The notes below the pieces were generated by a model. It searched no databases, was not told where the DNA came from, and saw only the letters and a program-made list of their open reading frames with translations. Shown here piece after piece: positions 53,937 through 63,429 of a stretch of DNA of 64,000 nucleotides (the stretch's first letter is position 1; the number at the start of each line of letters is the position of its first letter). Location of the stretch: positions 1-64,000 of the forward strand of contig JANQOF010000015.1 in the NCBI GenBank assembly GCA_028279215.1, in the 5' to 3' direction. A program made the translations under genes and the position numbers. The DNA is from Pirellulales bacterium. Its GTDB lineage: Bacteria; Planctomycetota; Planctomycetia; Pirellulales; Lacipirellulaceae.

Positions 53937-54992
53937 TCACGGCGATTGTAGCACACGACGGGCCGAGCGTGCTGCGGCAGTTTTTGGCAGTTCGCGCTGT
54001 AGTTGCCCGGCAAGCCTTGCCGCTTCGTCGTCGTGGCCCGCGGTCGCAAGGGCATTGGAAGCTCGCCACAGCGCCTCGGCCGCTAGTTGTGGTTGTCGAT
54101 GGGCGAGCATGTGGCAACGCAGGTAGGCGAGAGCGGCAGCATCGAAATCGCGCAGTTGGCGGTATGCATCTCCTAGCACCAGCCAACCGCCGGCTTGCAG
54201 CGACTCGGGCGAATCTCTTAGCCGCTTTTCCCACCGCTGCAGATTGCTCGGTTTCGCCGTGACAACCTTCGGCCTCCAGCTTTGCATTTCCGCCAGCGGA
54301 GCGATATGATCGTCGCTCAACAACTGAAGCCGGTTGAGCCGAGCGATGGCATCCTCGCGCGAAGATCCCGATAGCGCGAAACTCGCACCGAGCAATTGAG
54401 CGATGGGCGACGAGTTGTTAGATAGCCATTCGTTGAAGATCGCCGGAGACACAATGTCGGTGGCGTACCAGGCCAGCGGGGCATGGTTGAGGGCAGGAGT
54501 CGATGGGTCGCTTCTTGCGAGTTCGATTAGAAGTCGGCCCGCCGTGGCAAAGTCGCCTGCAGCCGCGTAACAGTCCATCAGCCGTTCCATTGCCTTTCGC
54601 CGCACCCACGCGCGCGTGTCAGCCCGCGCCGCTTGGGCGAGCAACTCGGCCGCCCTCGGATAGTCGCCGGCATCCAGGGCAGCGGTCCCTTCCTCGAATC
54701 CATCCGGCCACTTGGTGTCGATGCTCTGGACACGAGCGGCTGGAAACTCGCGCCTCGCGCTGCCAACGCCGCGAATGATGATTGTCTCGCCCGTGTAGTC
54801 GACGACTTCGCCACTCATCTCCATGGTGCCCGTACCGTCGTCGCTGGCGGAGAGAGTGACGGTATCGGCGCGGAGCGAGGGGAAACCTAGGGTGATGAGC
54901 GCCAGCAGATGGCAATAGACAAATCGGACCACGATCAGCCGAACCTTGCATGCACGATTATACGCGAATCCGTGCGTATGTTGCTTCCGCAC
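53937..54992 (-). CDS. exported TPR protein of the Exb/vWA operon
   Basis: 351 residues from GTG 54992, 2 nt after the upstream stop codon; an internal GTG at 54932 gives a shorter leader. After a signal (ends LRADTVTLS) there is a short beta domain (GTMEMSGEVVDYTGETIII), then TPR-like helical repeats (EGTAALDAGDYPRAAELLAQ, AMERLMDCYAAAGDFATAGR, LAAEALWRASNALATAGHDD). No enzyme site. Coupling to the vWA gene suggests both belong to one envelope complex. Function unknown. Confidence 0.85.
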   Translation of the reverse strand: MRKQHTHGFAYNRACKVRLIVVRFVYCHLLALITLGFPSLRADTVTLSASDDGTGTMEMSGEVVDYTGETIIIRGVGSARREFPAARVQSIDTKWPDGFEEGTAALDAGDYPRAAELLAQAARADTRAWVRRKAMERLMDCYAAAGDFATAGRLLIELARSDPSTPALNHAPLAWYATDIVSPAIFNEWLSNNSSPIAQLLGASFALSGSSREDAIARLNRLQLLSDDHIAPLAEMQSWRPKVVTAKPSNLQRWEKRLRDSPESLQAGGWLVLGDAYRQLRDFDAAALAYLRCHMLAHRQPQLAAEALWRASNALATAGHDDEAARLAGQLQRELPKTAAARSARRVLQSP

Positions 54993-54994
54993 GA

Positions 54995-55957
54995 CTAACG
55001 TTGCCCGCCGCGAAGTACGTTGGTATTCACGTAACCATACTGTCCACCGGTACTAGTGGCCAGTTGCCGAAGAAAGTTCTGGCGGCCGTGCCGTGGGCCG
55101 CGGCCGAATTCGATGGTGCAGATGGTCGCATTATAGCGGCGATTGAGTGCGGCAACCTTGGCCAGGTCGGCTGCCGACATCGGGTCGTCGGCATCGGTAA
55201 GGAAGAAGATGACATCGGGGCCAAGACGAATGGCGTTCTCAAGGGCGAGCAGACGGTCGGTGCCGCCATAGGCGGTCACTCCACCCAGCAATCGGTTGGC
55301 CATCCGCTTGTTCTGTTCAGTGGCGAATGCAATTCGCTGGCGACCATCGATCGTGAAGGGCTGCGCCCCCGTGTTAAAGAAGATGATCTGGAACTGATGT
55401 ACCTCGTCGAGAGACGCGATGCTTTCGACGAACTCTTGCTTAGCTGCCGACAGTGGAGCACCGTTCATACTTGCCGAACGGTCGAACAGATAGACGAACC
55501 TGGTTCCGGTCCCTTCCACACCAAACACGCTGGCAGTCGCGCTCTCGCCCAATTCGCCGGGCGCGCCGCCGGTGGTGCCACCTGCCTGGGCCATGCTTGC
55601 GGCGCTGCTGCTGGGTTGTGCCTCCGATCCGATGGCCGGCAGCGTGGGCAGGGCGTCGGCTGCGTTGCTGTGCTGTGCTAGATCGGGCAGCGCGTCGCTT
55701 GGGTCGGCCGGAGTTGGGTTGGATGTGTTGACGTCGGCCGTTTTGTCGGCGGGTAGGTCTTCTTCGCCCTCAAACTTCACCCCGTCGCTCGTGGCTCGCT
55801 TGAGTACAATTCCCACATCGCGCGATGGTTCGTCGGCGGCCCCCTGTGGCGGACGACTTACCCAAAACAACAGTAGGACCACCATCACCGCATGCACCAC
55901 CATCGAGGTGATCCAAGAAGGTAGCCGGGCACGGCGTTCGGAGGGATCGACGAACAA
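54995..55957 (-). CDS. membrane-anchored vWA-domain protein
   Basis: 320 residues starting at TTG 55957. One N-terminal membrane helix (SMVVHAVMVVLLLFWVS) is followed by a Pro/Ala/Asp linker (residues ~50-130). The von Willebrand A domain is at ~150-300: the MIDAS DxSxS is in FLFDRSASMNGAPL-like FVYLFDRSASMNG, with the following Thr/Asp positions in AYGGTDRLLALENAIRLGP and VIFFLTDADDPMS. vWA domains bind partner proteins through a divalent metal. It is the first gene of the vWA-TPR-ExbB-ExbD-ExbD-TPR operon. Confidence 0.92.
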   Translation of the reverse strand: MFVDPSERRARLPSWITSMVVHAVMVVLLLFWVSRPPQGAADEPSRDVGIVLKRATSDGVKFEGEEDLPADKTADVNTSNPTPADPSDALPDLAQHSNAADALPTLPAIGSEAQPSSSAASMAQAGGTTGGAPGELGESATASVFGVEGTGTRFVYLFDRSASMNGAPLSAAKQEFVESIASLDEVHQFQIIFFNTGAQPFTIDGRQRIAFATEQNKRMANRLLGGVTAYGGTDRLLALENAIRLGPDVIFFLTDADDPMSAADLAKVAALNRRYNATICTIEFGRGPRHGRQNFLRQLATSTGGQYGYVNTNVLRGGQR

Positions 55958-56131
55958 TGTAAAATGGGAATGTGGAAATGCGAAAGGGAAAGGCCGCGTG
56001 GGATTCTAGCGCTCAAAAGCAGCCGGGTCAATGCGAACGCGAGACTGCCGCGACTGACATCCGACTTCGCGAATCCCTATAATTGGCTCTGCTCTAATTC
56101 GCTTCCCACATTCCCCTTTCCCCCTCGATTC

Positions 56132-56719
56132 ATGGCTCTGTCGATCATTCACTATCCCCACCCGACGTTGCGTCACGAGTCGCGACCGATCCAGAAGGTC
56201 GATAAGCAGCTCAAGGCGTGGGTCGCCGAGATGCTGGATTTGATGTACGAGCACGAAGGCGTAGGACTGGCGGCCAATCAGGTGGACCTGCCCTACCGCA
56301 TTTTCGTGGCCAATCCCACCGGCGACAGTCAGCAGCCTGAGATGGAGCAAGTCTTCATCAACCCGGTACTATCCAAGCCAAAGGGGCAACAAGAGGGAAA
56401 CGAAGGTTGCCTGAGCATTCCGGGAGTCCACGCGGACGTAGTGCGAAGCAACTCGATTCACATCGAAGCGTACGATCTGGCCGGCAACTTGCTTGAGGCT
56501 GATCTTGAAGGATTCCCAGCCCGCGTCGTGCAACATGAAGTCGATCACCTGGACGGCGTACTATTCCTCGACCGGCTGAGCGAGGGTAACTTCGCCAACA
56601 TTCGGCATCTGGTGGAAGAGTTTGAAGTCGACTTCCAGAGTCGCCTTTCGACCGGCGAAGCGCCCACCCAGGAGCAGGTGGCGAAACGGCTCGCGGAACT
56701 AGAGACGGAACGAACATAA
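56132..56719 (+). CDS. def: peptide deformylase
   Basis: 195 residues. It removes the formyl group from nascent proteins using iron or zinc. All three motifs are present: GVGLAANQVDLPYRIFV, EGCLSIPG and QHEVDHLDGVLFLDRLS (metal His-Glu-His). The last ~40 residues extend past the core as an acidic helix (DFQSRLSTGEAPTQEQVAKR). ATG 56132 is used; a longer frame upstream is spacer. fmt follows 106 nt downstream, the usual pairing. Confidence 0.96.
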   Translation: MALSIIHYPHPTLRHESRPIQKVDKQLKAWVAEMLDLMYEHEGVGLAANQVDLPYRIFVANPTGDSQQPEMEQVFINPVLSKPKGQQEGNEGCLSIPGVHADVVRSNSIHIEAYDLAGNLLEADLEGFPARVVQHEVDHLDGVLFLDRLSEGNFANIRHLVEEFEVDFQSRLSTGEAPTQEQVAKRLAELETERT

Positions 56720-56746
56720 GCCGGGGATAACCAATGACGAATGTCG

Positions 56747-56819
56747 AATGACCAATGAATGTGAATAGTCGGTCTTGCGATTTCTCATTGGTCATTGTTG
56801 ATTCTTTATTGGTCATTGT
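56747..56819. repeat. AATGACCAATGA inverted repeats between def and fmt
   Basis: AATGACCAATGA (56747-56758) is the reverse complement of TCATTGGTCATT (56785-56796), with a 26-nt loop. A related ATTGGTCATT recurs at 56808-56819. It occupies most of the 106-nt gap between def and fmt and is more AT-rich than the genes. It has no T-tract; it may be a spacer repeat rather than a terminator. Confidence 0.6.
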
Positions 56820-56825
56820 AAGCTC

Positions 56826-57770
56826 ATGCGACTAGTTATGCTCGGAACCGGACCATTTGCCGTGCCCACGTTGCGGGCGTTGGCTGCCGGTGCGCATGAG
56901 GTGCCGCTGGTGGTCTCTAGGCCATTCAAAGGGCGCAAAAAGTCGCCGCGTCCACCGATGCACTCGGCCGCCGATGAGTTGGGCATCGAATTGTGGACTC
57001 CGGAGAGTGTCAACTTGCCCGAGTCGGTCGAGCGACTCAAGTCGCTGGCGGCCGACTTGCTGGTAGTGTGCGACTACGGCGAGATTCTTAAGCCCGCCGC
57101 GCTTGAGTCGACGCGCCTGGGCGGCGTCAATCTTCACGGGTCGCTGCTCCCCAAGTATCGCGGCGCGGCGCCTGTGCAATGGGCGGTGCTGAACGGCGAC
57201 CATGAGACAGGCAATACGGTGATCCAAATGACAGCCGGCCTCGACGCGGGGCCGTGCCTGGCACAGCAGCGCGTCGCGGTCGACTCCGACGAAACGGCGG
57301 GCGAACTGGAAGATCGGCTTGCCGCGTTGGGTGCCGACGCGGTCGTCAACGTTGTCGATAAACTGACAGCCGGCGTCGCCGAGCCCGTGGAACAGGAGCA
57401 CACCGCTGCCAGCAAGGCTCCGCGGCTCGCCAAGCAAGATGGGCTGATTGACTGGAGTCTTTCGGCGGCTGCTATCAAGAACCGCGTGAGGGCGTTCGCA
57501 CCGTGGCCCCGGACGTATTCGTTCTGGCAGGTCGAGGGTCGTGAGCCGGTACGTGTGGTGATCGATAAGGTCGATGTCATCGACGACTTTCCCGCTATCA
57601 AAGATGTCTCTCCAGGCGTGCCCGAAGGCTCGGGAGATGGGCGGCTGGTGGTCGGTACAGGTGACGGTTTACTCGAAATCGTCGACCTCCAGCCTGCTGG
57701 AAAGCGGGTAATGGCAGCGGAAGAATTCCTGCGCGGCTATGCGGGCGGGCGATTCGTCGACGCTAGTTAG
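56826..57770 (+). CDS. fmt: methionyl-tRNA formyltransferase
   Basis: 314 residues. It formylates initiator Met-tRNA using 10-formyl-tetrahydrofolate. N-terminal Rossmann start MLGTGPFAVPTLRAL, the catalytic stretch NLHGSLLPKYRGAAPVQWAV (Asn/His with Asp in TAGLDAGP), and the C-terminal OB-like domain (RAFAPWPRTYSFW) are complete. Downstream of def and upstream of a 56-residue membrane gene and miaB, all on the plus strand. ATG 56826 is used. Confidence 0.96.
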   Translation: MRLVMLGTGPFAVPTLRALAAGAHEVPLVVSRPFKGRKKSPRPPMHSAADELGIELWTPESVNLPESVERLKSLAADLLVVCDYGEILKPAALESTRLGGVNLHGSLLPKYRGAAPVQWAVLNGDHETGNTVIQMTAGLDAGPCLAQQRVAVDSDETAGELEDRLAALGADAVVNVVDKLTAGVAEPVEQEHTAASKAPRLAKQDGLIDWSLSAAAIKNRVRAFAPWPRTYSFWQVEGREPVRVVIDKVDVIDDFPAIKDVSPGVPEGSGDGRLVVGTGDGLLEIVDLQPAGKRVMAAEEFLRGYAGGRFVDAS

Positions 57771-57843
57771 CGATTCCCCTCGCGGTGGACCCGATCAATT
57801 GGGTACCATACCTTGAGGTCGATGCCGCCATGGAGACGTCGTG

Positions 57844-58014
57844 ATGGATCGCTGGAACATTGTGCTCATGATTGCGGGCGCCCTCGTGGCGGTCGCGACG
57901 CTGGTTCGCATGATGCGCGCCCGCCGCGACTTGCTGGTTGGACAAGTGAAGCAACAGTTCGACGAGCACCGTCGCCGCGAGACGGCCGGCCAGAGTGCCG
58001 ACGACGCCACGTAG
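57844..58014 (+). CDS. 56-residue membrane protein between fmt and miaB
   Basis: A short gene missed by a 60-residue cutoff. MDRWNIVLMIAGALVAVATL is a single membrane helix, followed by a basic/polar cytoplasmic tail (RMMRARRDLLVGQVKQQFDE, HRRRETAGQSADDAT). It starts with GTGATG, with the ATG preferred, and ends 38 nt before miaB. The helix-plus-basic-tail layout is credible, but family and function are unknown. Confidence 0.55.
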   Translation: MDRWNIVLMIAGALVAVATLVRMMRARRDLLVGQVKQQFDEHRRRETAGQSADDAT

Positions 58015-58052
58015 AACTGCCGACGGTCCACTGCATACTGCCTCCCGCCCAT

Positions 58053-59498
58053 ATGCCAAAACTCTACATCGAAACCGTCGGCTGCCAGATGAACGTGCTC
58101 GATAGCGAGCTAGTGGTGGCCGCGCTACGCAACGAGGGTTACGAGCTCACGTCCGACACGGCTGTGGCAGACACGGTGCTCTTCAACACTTGCAGCGTTC
58201 GCGAGCACGCCGAGGAGAAAATCTACAGCGCGCTGGGGCGACTGAAGAACGCCAAGCAGCAGAATCCCGGCAAGGTGATTGGCGTGATTGGTTGCATGGC
58301 TCAGAACCATCAGCGGACGGTGTTTGAGCGCGCGCCGTACGTTGACTTGATAGTTGGTCCCGGGCAGTTGCACCAGATACCCGAGCTGATTCGCAAGGTA
58401 CAATCGGGCGGTGGACAGCAAATCGAGGTGAGCCTCGGCCGCAAGGAGGGGACTCGCGAATCGATTGCCCGCAGTCACGAAAGCTTCGACCCGCTGCGCG
58501 ATCCGACGATGCGTCCAACGCCGTTTCAAGCGTACGTGCGAATTCAAATTGGGTGTGACAAGTTTTGCACCTATTGCATCGTGCCTAGCGTTCGCGGGCC
58601 CGAGCAAAGTCGCCCGCCTGAGCACATTCTTGCCGAAGCGAGGCAATTGGCCGGCGAAGGTTGTAAGGAAATCACACTACTTGGCCAAACGGTGAACAGC
58701 TACAAATTTGGCGAGGGCGAGCGGATCACACGATTCTCTGACCTGATCTACTCTCTGCACGAGATCGACGGGATTGAGCGGATTAAATTCGTCACAAACT
58801 ATCCCAAGGACATGACCGACGATCTGCTCACGGCCGTCCGCGACCTACCCAAGTGCTCCAAGTACTTGCACGTGCCCGCCCAAAGTGGCAGCGACGCGCA
58901 GCTTCGCGCCATGCGGCGAGGTTACACCGTGGGCGAATACCGCGAAATGCTCGCGAGGACCTATGAACAGATCCCGGGCGTTGCTGTGACCAGTGACTTC
59001 ATCGTTGGGTTTAGTGGCGAGACCGACGAAGACTTTCAGTTGTCGATGGACCTCGTACGGGAGTCGCGGTTTAAGAACAGCTTCATCTTCAAGTACAGCG
59101 AACGCCCCGGCACGAAAGGGGCCATGTTGCTTCCCGACGACGTTCCCGACGACGTGAAACGTGCCCGCAACAACGAGATGCTAGCCCTGCAAAACGAAAT
59201 CAGCGAAGCCGACAACCAGTTATTTTTGGGGCAAAACGTACAAGTGCTGGTCGAAGGGTTGAGCAAGTCGGCCGAAAAGAAAGCGGGTGCCCAAACGGCC
59301 GCTGGAGAAAGCAGAAACCGAGAGCACGTGGTCCAGCTAACGGGTCGGACGATGTGCGACCGAATTGTGGTGTTCGACGGTAACCGCCGGCAAATCGGCG
59401 AAACAATCGATATTGCCATCTACGACGCAAACGCCCACACGCTGTTCGGAACGGTTGTCGTCCAACACGTCGGTCTCGAGTTGGTGACGCTGAGGTAG
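58053..59498 (+). CDS. miaB: tRNA-2-methylthio-N6-dimethylallyladenosine synthase
   Basis: 481 residues, a normal MiaB length. A radical-SAM methylthiotransferase modifying A37 of tRNAs. The N-terminal UPF0004 cysteines are in TVGCQMNVLDSE, FNTCSVREHAEEK and GVIGCMAQNHQRT; the radical-SAM CxxxCxxC is in CDKFCTYCIVPSVRGPEQSR. A TRAM domain closes the protein (DRIVVFDGNRRQIGETIDIA). ATG 58053 gives MPKLYIETVGCQ; the upstream in-frame extension overlaps the small membrane gene and is rejected. Confidence 0.96.
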   Translation: MPKLYIETVGCQMNVLDSELVVAALRNEGYELTSDTAVADTVLFNTCSVREHAEEKIYSALGRLKNAKQQNPGKVIGVIGCMAQNHQRTVFERAPYVDLIVGPGQLHQIPELIRKVQSGGGQQIEVSLGRKEGTRESIARSHESFDPLRDPTMRPTPFQAYVRIQIGCDKFCTYCIVPSVRGPEQSRPPEHILAEARQLAGEGCKEITLLGQTVNSYKFGEGERITRFSDLIYSLHEIDGIERIKFVTNYPKDMTDDLLTAVRDLPKCSKYLHVPAQSGSDAQLRAMRRGYTVGEYREMLARTYEQIPGVAVTSDFIVGFSGETDEDFQLSMDLVRESRFKNSFIFKYSERPGTKGAMLLPDDVPDDVKRARNNEMLALQNEISEADNQLFLGQNVQVLVEGLSKSAEKKAGAQTAAGESRNREHVVQLTGRTMCDRIVVFDGNRRQIGETIDIAIYDANAHTLFGTVVVQHVGLELVTLR

Positions 59499-59715
59499 TC
59501 GCTTCTACCCAGAGTGAGGCCAGATCCATGAGCACTGTTGTAGCAATCGCCAGATTCGCAGCATGCAGCTCTTTCGTCGCCGGCCAATTGTCCGAGGCCG
59601 ACGTGTGTTGTGGATTCGCCTCGATTCGCCGGATGACTTCCGCAGGGTTTCCAGTTACAATTGACGGGTCAGAAGTGGACTCCAGGCGGTCGCAACTTTT
59701 GGTGGCGACCCGGCT

Positions 59716-62700
59716 ATGAAAATCGACCTCCTGCGGCAATACCTCGACGAGCCCACCGCCGCCATGCCTTGGCTCGACCGGGCGCTTCATCTACGTGAGA
59801 CGACCACCGGCCATGGCAATCTCCGCCGGATGGCCGAGGCGGGTGTGACGCTCGACTTGCTGGCCGACTTGTGCGAGCAGTTTTCTCAAGCGGCACCCAC
59901 GCTTGCCGATGCCGACATGGCGTGGAATAACCTCGAGCGATTCGTGGTAGCATCGCGCAATCCACTGGCCGCCTGTGCTCTATTTGAGCGCGACCGCCAA
60001 GCGCTGCCTCGGCTGCTAACGATCTTGTCGACCAGCCAGTATCTCAGCGATCTATTGGTTGTCGATGGCGAGGCGTACGATCTCTTGCGCATGACCGAAG
60101 GGCAGCCGGTTGCGCGCGACCTGTTGGTCGAAGAGTTGGTGGGAGAAGTACTCACCGTTGCGCAGCCGGACGACGCGATGCGGATTCTACGAAACTTCAA
60201 GCGCCGCGAAACTATGCGAATCGCCTACGGCGACATCGTTCGCGAACAACCTATCGCCACCGTTGCTCGGCAAATCTCGTTTGTCGCCGATGCCGCGGTT
60301 GAGGCCGCCGTTCGGTTCGCCCGACGCGCGCTGGAGGCAAGAATGGGCATACCGCAGTACCAAGGACGACCTGCTAAATACGTAGTGTTGGCATTGGGCA
60401 AGCTCGGCGGGCTCGAACTGAACTACTCCAGCGACATCGACTTGATTCTTGTGTCCGAGGGTGACGGCAAGACCGACAGTCGTCGACAGACGAGCAATCA
60501 TGAGTTCTTCGAACGGCTGACCCGAGATGTCGTGAAACTGCTCACCGAACCCACCGAACTCGGTACCACCTACCGTGTAGATCTACGGCTGCGCCCCGAA
60601 GGCTCGCGCGGGTCGGCGTGCATTACCTATGATCGAGCATTGGCGTACTACGACATCAAAGGCCGAACGTGGGAGCGCCAGGCGATGATTAAGGCCCGGC
60701 CGATTGCGGGTGACATCGACCTGGGCGAGCAACTGCTGGCAGAACTCGAACCCTGGGTCTACCGCCGCTACTTGAGCCTGGCCGACATTACCGGGATCAA
60801 GACACTCAAGCGGCAGATCGAACACCGCACGCGAACCGATGGGCATCACGAGTTGGATGTGAAGACCGGTGTGGGAGGCATCCGCGACATCGAGTTCTCT
60901 ATTCAGTTTCTGCAACTGCTCAACGGCGGTGCGCTGCCCGAAATACGCACCGGAAACACGCTCGAAGCGATTGCCCGGCTTGAGGCTGCGGGTTGTTTGA
61001 ACAACCAAGAACGTACGATTCTGGAAGAAAACTACTGTGTGCTGCGAAAACTGGAGCATCGTTTGCAGATTCTCTACGATCTGCAAACCCATACGCTGCC
61101 CCAGGATCCCGACGATCTACGTAAGTTAGCGGTGCGGATGGGTTTCGATCCCACGCTTGAACGTTCGGCCTTGGCGGCGTTTGAAGAGGACCACCGCGAG
61201 CGGACCGAATTGAATCGCAAGATACTCAATCACTTGCTGCACGACGCGTTTGGCGAAGACGCCGAACTCGACCCGGAAGTCGATCTGGTGAACAATCCAT
61301 CACCAACGCCCGAGGAGATCGCGACGGTGCTGGACAAGTACCCGTTCAGCGACGTTCAGGCGGCGTACCAGAATTTGATGGCCCTTGCGACGGAGAAGAT
61401 TCGATTTCTCTCCACCCGTCGTTGTCGCCATTTTTTGGCGTCTATCGCCCCGCAGTTGCTCGAAGCTATCGCGGCGACTCCCGAACCGGACACCACGTTG
61501 GTGAACCTTAGTCGTGTGAGCGATTCGTTGGGCGGCAAAGCCGCGTTGTGGGAACTTTTCCGCACCAATCACCCGTCGCTCAACTTGTACGTCACCCTAT
61601 GTGCGGCGTGTCCTTACCTTTCGAGCATTCTTACGTCGAATCCCGGGATGATCGATGAGTTGATGGACAGCCTACTCGTGGAAGGTTTGCCAACGCTGAA
61701 GATGCTCGATGCCACGCTGTCCGAGTTGACGCGCGGCGCGGAGGATATCGACCCGATCTTGCATAGCTTCAAGAACTCTCAACATCTTCGTGTTGGAGTT
61801 CGGGACATTCTTGGCAAGGACGATGTCGAACACTCCCACGCGGCGTTGGCCGATGTTGCCGAGGTATGCCTGCGGAACGTTGCTGAACAGGAAAGAACCA
61901 AGTTGGAAAGGAAGTTTGGCACACCGAGCATTCCGTCGTTTGCGAACGACGAACAAGCCACCGACGCACTCCTTGAACGTTTCGAGAGTCGTCAGGGCGA
62001 GCGTTGCGGATTGGTGATTCTTGCCTTGGGTAAGCTGGGTGGCCGCGAGCCAAACTATCACAGCGACTTAGACGTAGTGTTCCTCTACGAATGCGAAGGG
62101 AGGACGTTTCACGTTGATCGCAACGGAGAGCGAACCACTAGCGCCACTACCACGTCGAACAACCACTACTTCAGCGAGTTGGGCCAGCGGATCATCACCC
62201 GCGCCAGTCATATTGGGCCCTACGGTAGGCTGTATGAGGTTGATGCGCGGTTAAGGCCAACTGGCAGAAGTGGATCGTTGGCAGTGCCCATCGATGCATT
62301 CTTGCGGTACTTTGAGTCGGGTACGGCCGACCTCTGGGAGCGCCAGGCCCTTTGCAAGGCGCGCGTGATCTTTGCGTCGTCCTTAGCGGCAGAGTACGCC
62401 GTCGAAGCAGTTCACGCTGCTGCATTCGGACCCGAATGGCAGGCCCACAACGCCGAAGAGATTCGGGCCATGCGGCGCCGGCTGGAGGAGACCGCAAGCA
62501 ATCGCAACCTGAAGCGCGGCCGAGGTGGAACGGTTGACACAGAGTTCTTAGTGCAGATGCTGCAACTCAAGCACGGGGGCACCGATGAGTCAATCCGCGT
62601 GCCAGGTACCATTGCCGCACTAACGGCCCTGGAGGTGGGTGGCTACCTGTCGTCCGACGACGCTGAATTCTTCCGCAATAGTTATCGTTTCCAGAGAAGC

Positions 62701-62889
62701 ATTGAAGCCCGCATCCGTCTAATGAATACAGCCGGACGCCATGAACTTCCCACCGACGAATCCGAGTTGGCCAAGCTTGCGTTCCTCATGGGTTATTCGG
62801 ATTTCCGATCGTTAGAACGCGAGGCCCTCGAGTTCTTCGATGCGAACCGAGCCTGCTTCGACCGACTCTTCGACGCGGAAGCTTGTTAA
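59716..62889 (+). CDS. glnE: glutamine synthetase adenylyltransferase/deadenylyltransferase
   Basis: 1057 residues, the usual bifunctional GlnE size. It adenylylates or deadenylylates glutamine synthetase according to P-II state, so it acts downstream of the P-II/GlnD system in this window. Two nucleotidyltransferase halves are visible: LGKLGGLELNYSSDIDLILV in the first and LGKLGGREPNYHSDLDVVFL in the second, each with the GG...SDxD core. Linking regions are helical. ATG 59716 has a modest upstream ribosome site. Not adjacent to glnA. Confidence 0.96.
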   Translation: MKIDLLRQYLDEPTAAMPWLDRALHLRETTTGHGNLRRMAEAGVTLDLLADLCEQFSQAAPTLADADMAWNNLERFVVASRNPLAACALFERDRQALPRLLTILSTSQYLSDLLVVDGEAYDLLRMTEGQPVARDLLVEELVGEVLTVAQPDDAMRILRNFKRRETMRIAYGDIVREQPIATVARQISFVADAAVEAAVRFARRALEARMGIPQYQGRPAKYVVLALGKLGGLELNYSSDIDLILVSEGDGKTDSRRQTSNHEFFERLTRDVVKLLTEPTELGTTYRVDLRLRPEGSRGSACITYDRALAYYDIKGRTWERQAMIKARPIAGDIDLGEQLLAELEPWVYRRYLSLADITGIKTLKRQIEHRTRTDGHHELDVKTGVGGIRDIEFSIQFLQLLNGGALPEIRTGNTLEAIARLEAAGCLNNQERTILEENYCVLRKLEHRLQILYDLQTHTLPQDPDDLRKLAVRMGFDPTLERSALAAFEEDHRERTELNRKILNHLLHDAFGEDAELDPEVDLVNNPSPTPEEIATVLDKYPFSDVQAAYQNLMALATEKIRFLSTRRCRHFLASIAPQLLEAIAATPEPDTTLVNLSRVSDSLGGKAALWELFRTNHPSLNLYVTLCAACPYLSSILTSNPGMIDELMDSLLVEGLPTLKMLDATLSELTRGAEDIDPILHSFKNSQHLRVGVRDILGKDDVEHSHAALADVAEVCLRNVAEQERTKLERKFGTPSIPSFANDEQATDALLERFESRQGERCGLVILALGKLGGREPNYHSDLDVVFLYECEGRTFHVDRNGERTTSATTTSNNHYFSELGQRIITRASHIGPYGRLYEVDARLRPTGRSGSLAVPIDAFLRYFESGTADLWERQALCKARVIFASSLAAEYAVEAVHAAAFGPEWQAHNAEEIRAMRRRLEETASNRNLKRGRGGTVDTEFLVQMLQLKHGGTDESIRVPGTIAALTALEVGGYLSSDDAEFFRNSYRFQRSIEARIRLMNTAGRHELPTDESELAKLAFLMGYSDFRSLEREALEFFDANRACFDRLFDAEAC

Positions 62890-62937
62890 CATCGATACGA
62901 CGCACTTACCTGGTGGCCAGCGATAGCGGGAGTGCAA

Positions 62938-63429
62938 ATGCTGATTCGGTCCTTCGAGCCTGACGACTGGCCTGGGGTATGGCGAATCGTTGAGCCGGTG
63001 TTTCGCGAAGGCGCCACGTTTCCCAACGCAGTGGATACCACCGAGCAAGAAGCGCATTGTTACTGGGTGGAGGCTCCGTTGGCGACGATGGTTGCGTTGG
63101 ATGAAGCCGGCGTCGTTCGTGGCATCTACTATCTGAGAGCCAATCAGCCGCCGCTTGGCGCCCACGTAGCCAATTGCGGATATGTGGTTGACTCAAGCTG
63201 CCGCGGCCAGGGCATTGGTTCAGCGCTTTGTGTTCACTCGCAGGATGAGGCGCGGCGTCGCAGCTTCCGTGCTATGCAATACAATCTGGTGGTCGAGACC
63301 AACGAAGCGGGTGTGCGATTGTGGCGGCGGCACGGGTTCGAACTGGTGGGCACTCTGCCCGGCGCATTCCGCCATGCCGACTTGGGATATGTGGACGCCT
63401 ACGTGATGTACAAGAAGCTCGTCGAGTAA
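62938..63429 (+). CDS. GNAT-family N-acetyltransferase
   Basis: 163 residues. Acetyl-CoA binding motif A is visible (CGYVVDSSCRGQGIGSAL, the RxxGxG/A pattern), with MLIRSFEPDDWPGVWRIVEP at the start and LVVETNEAGVRLWRRHGFEL at the substrate/dimer side. Substrate unknown. ATG 62938 is preferred to GTG 62932. It follows glnE by 48 nt but has its own character. Confidence 0.93.
   Translation: MLIRSFEPDDWPGVWRIVEPVFREGATFPNAVDTTEQEAHCYWVEAPLATMVALDEAGVVRGIYYLRANQPPLGAHVANCGYVVDSSCRGQGIGSALCVHSQDEARRRSFRAMQYNLVVETNEAGVRLWRRHGFELVGTLPGAFRHADLGYVDAYVMYKKLVE

Noticed and set aside
53890..54234. N-terminal extension of ExbB
   Set aside because: It lies over the preceding gene in another frame, is Arg-rich, and removing it reveals a normal leader.
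57813..58052. N-terminal extension of MiaB
   Set aside because: MiaB normally begins at MPKLYIETVGCQ; the extension overlaps another reading frame that encodes a plausible membrane helix.
59528..59719. A 63-residue frame before glnE
   Set aside because: No motif, weak start context, overlaps the glnE start; probably spacer.
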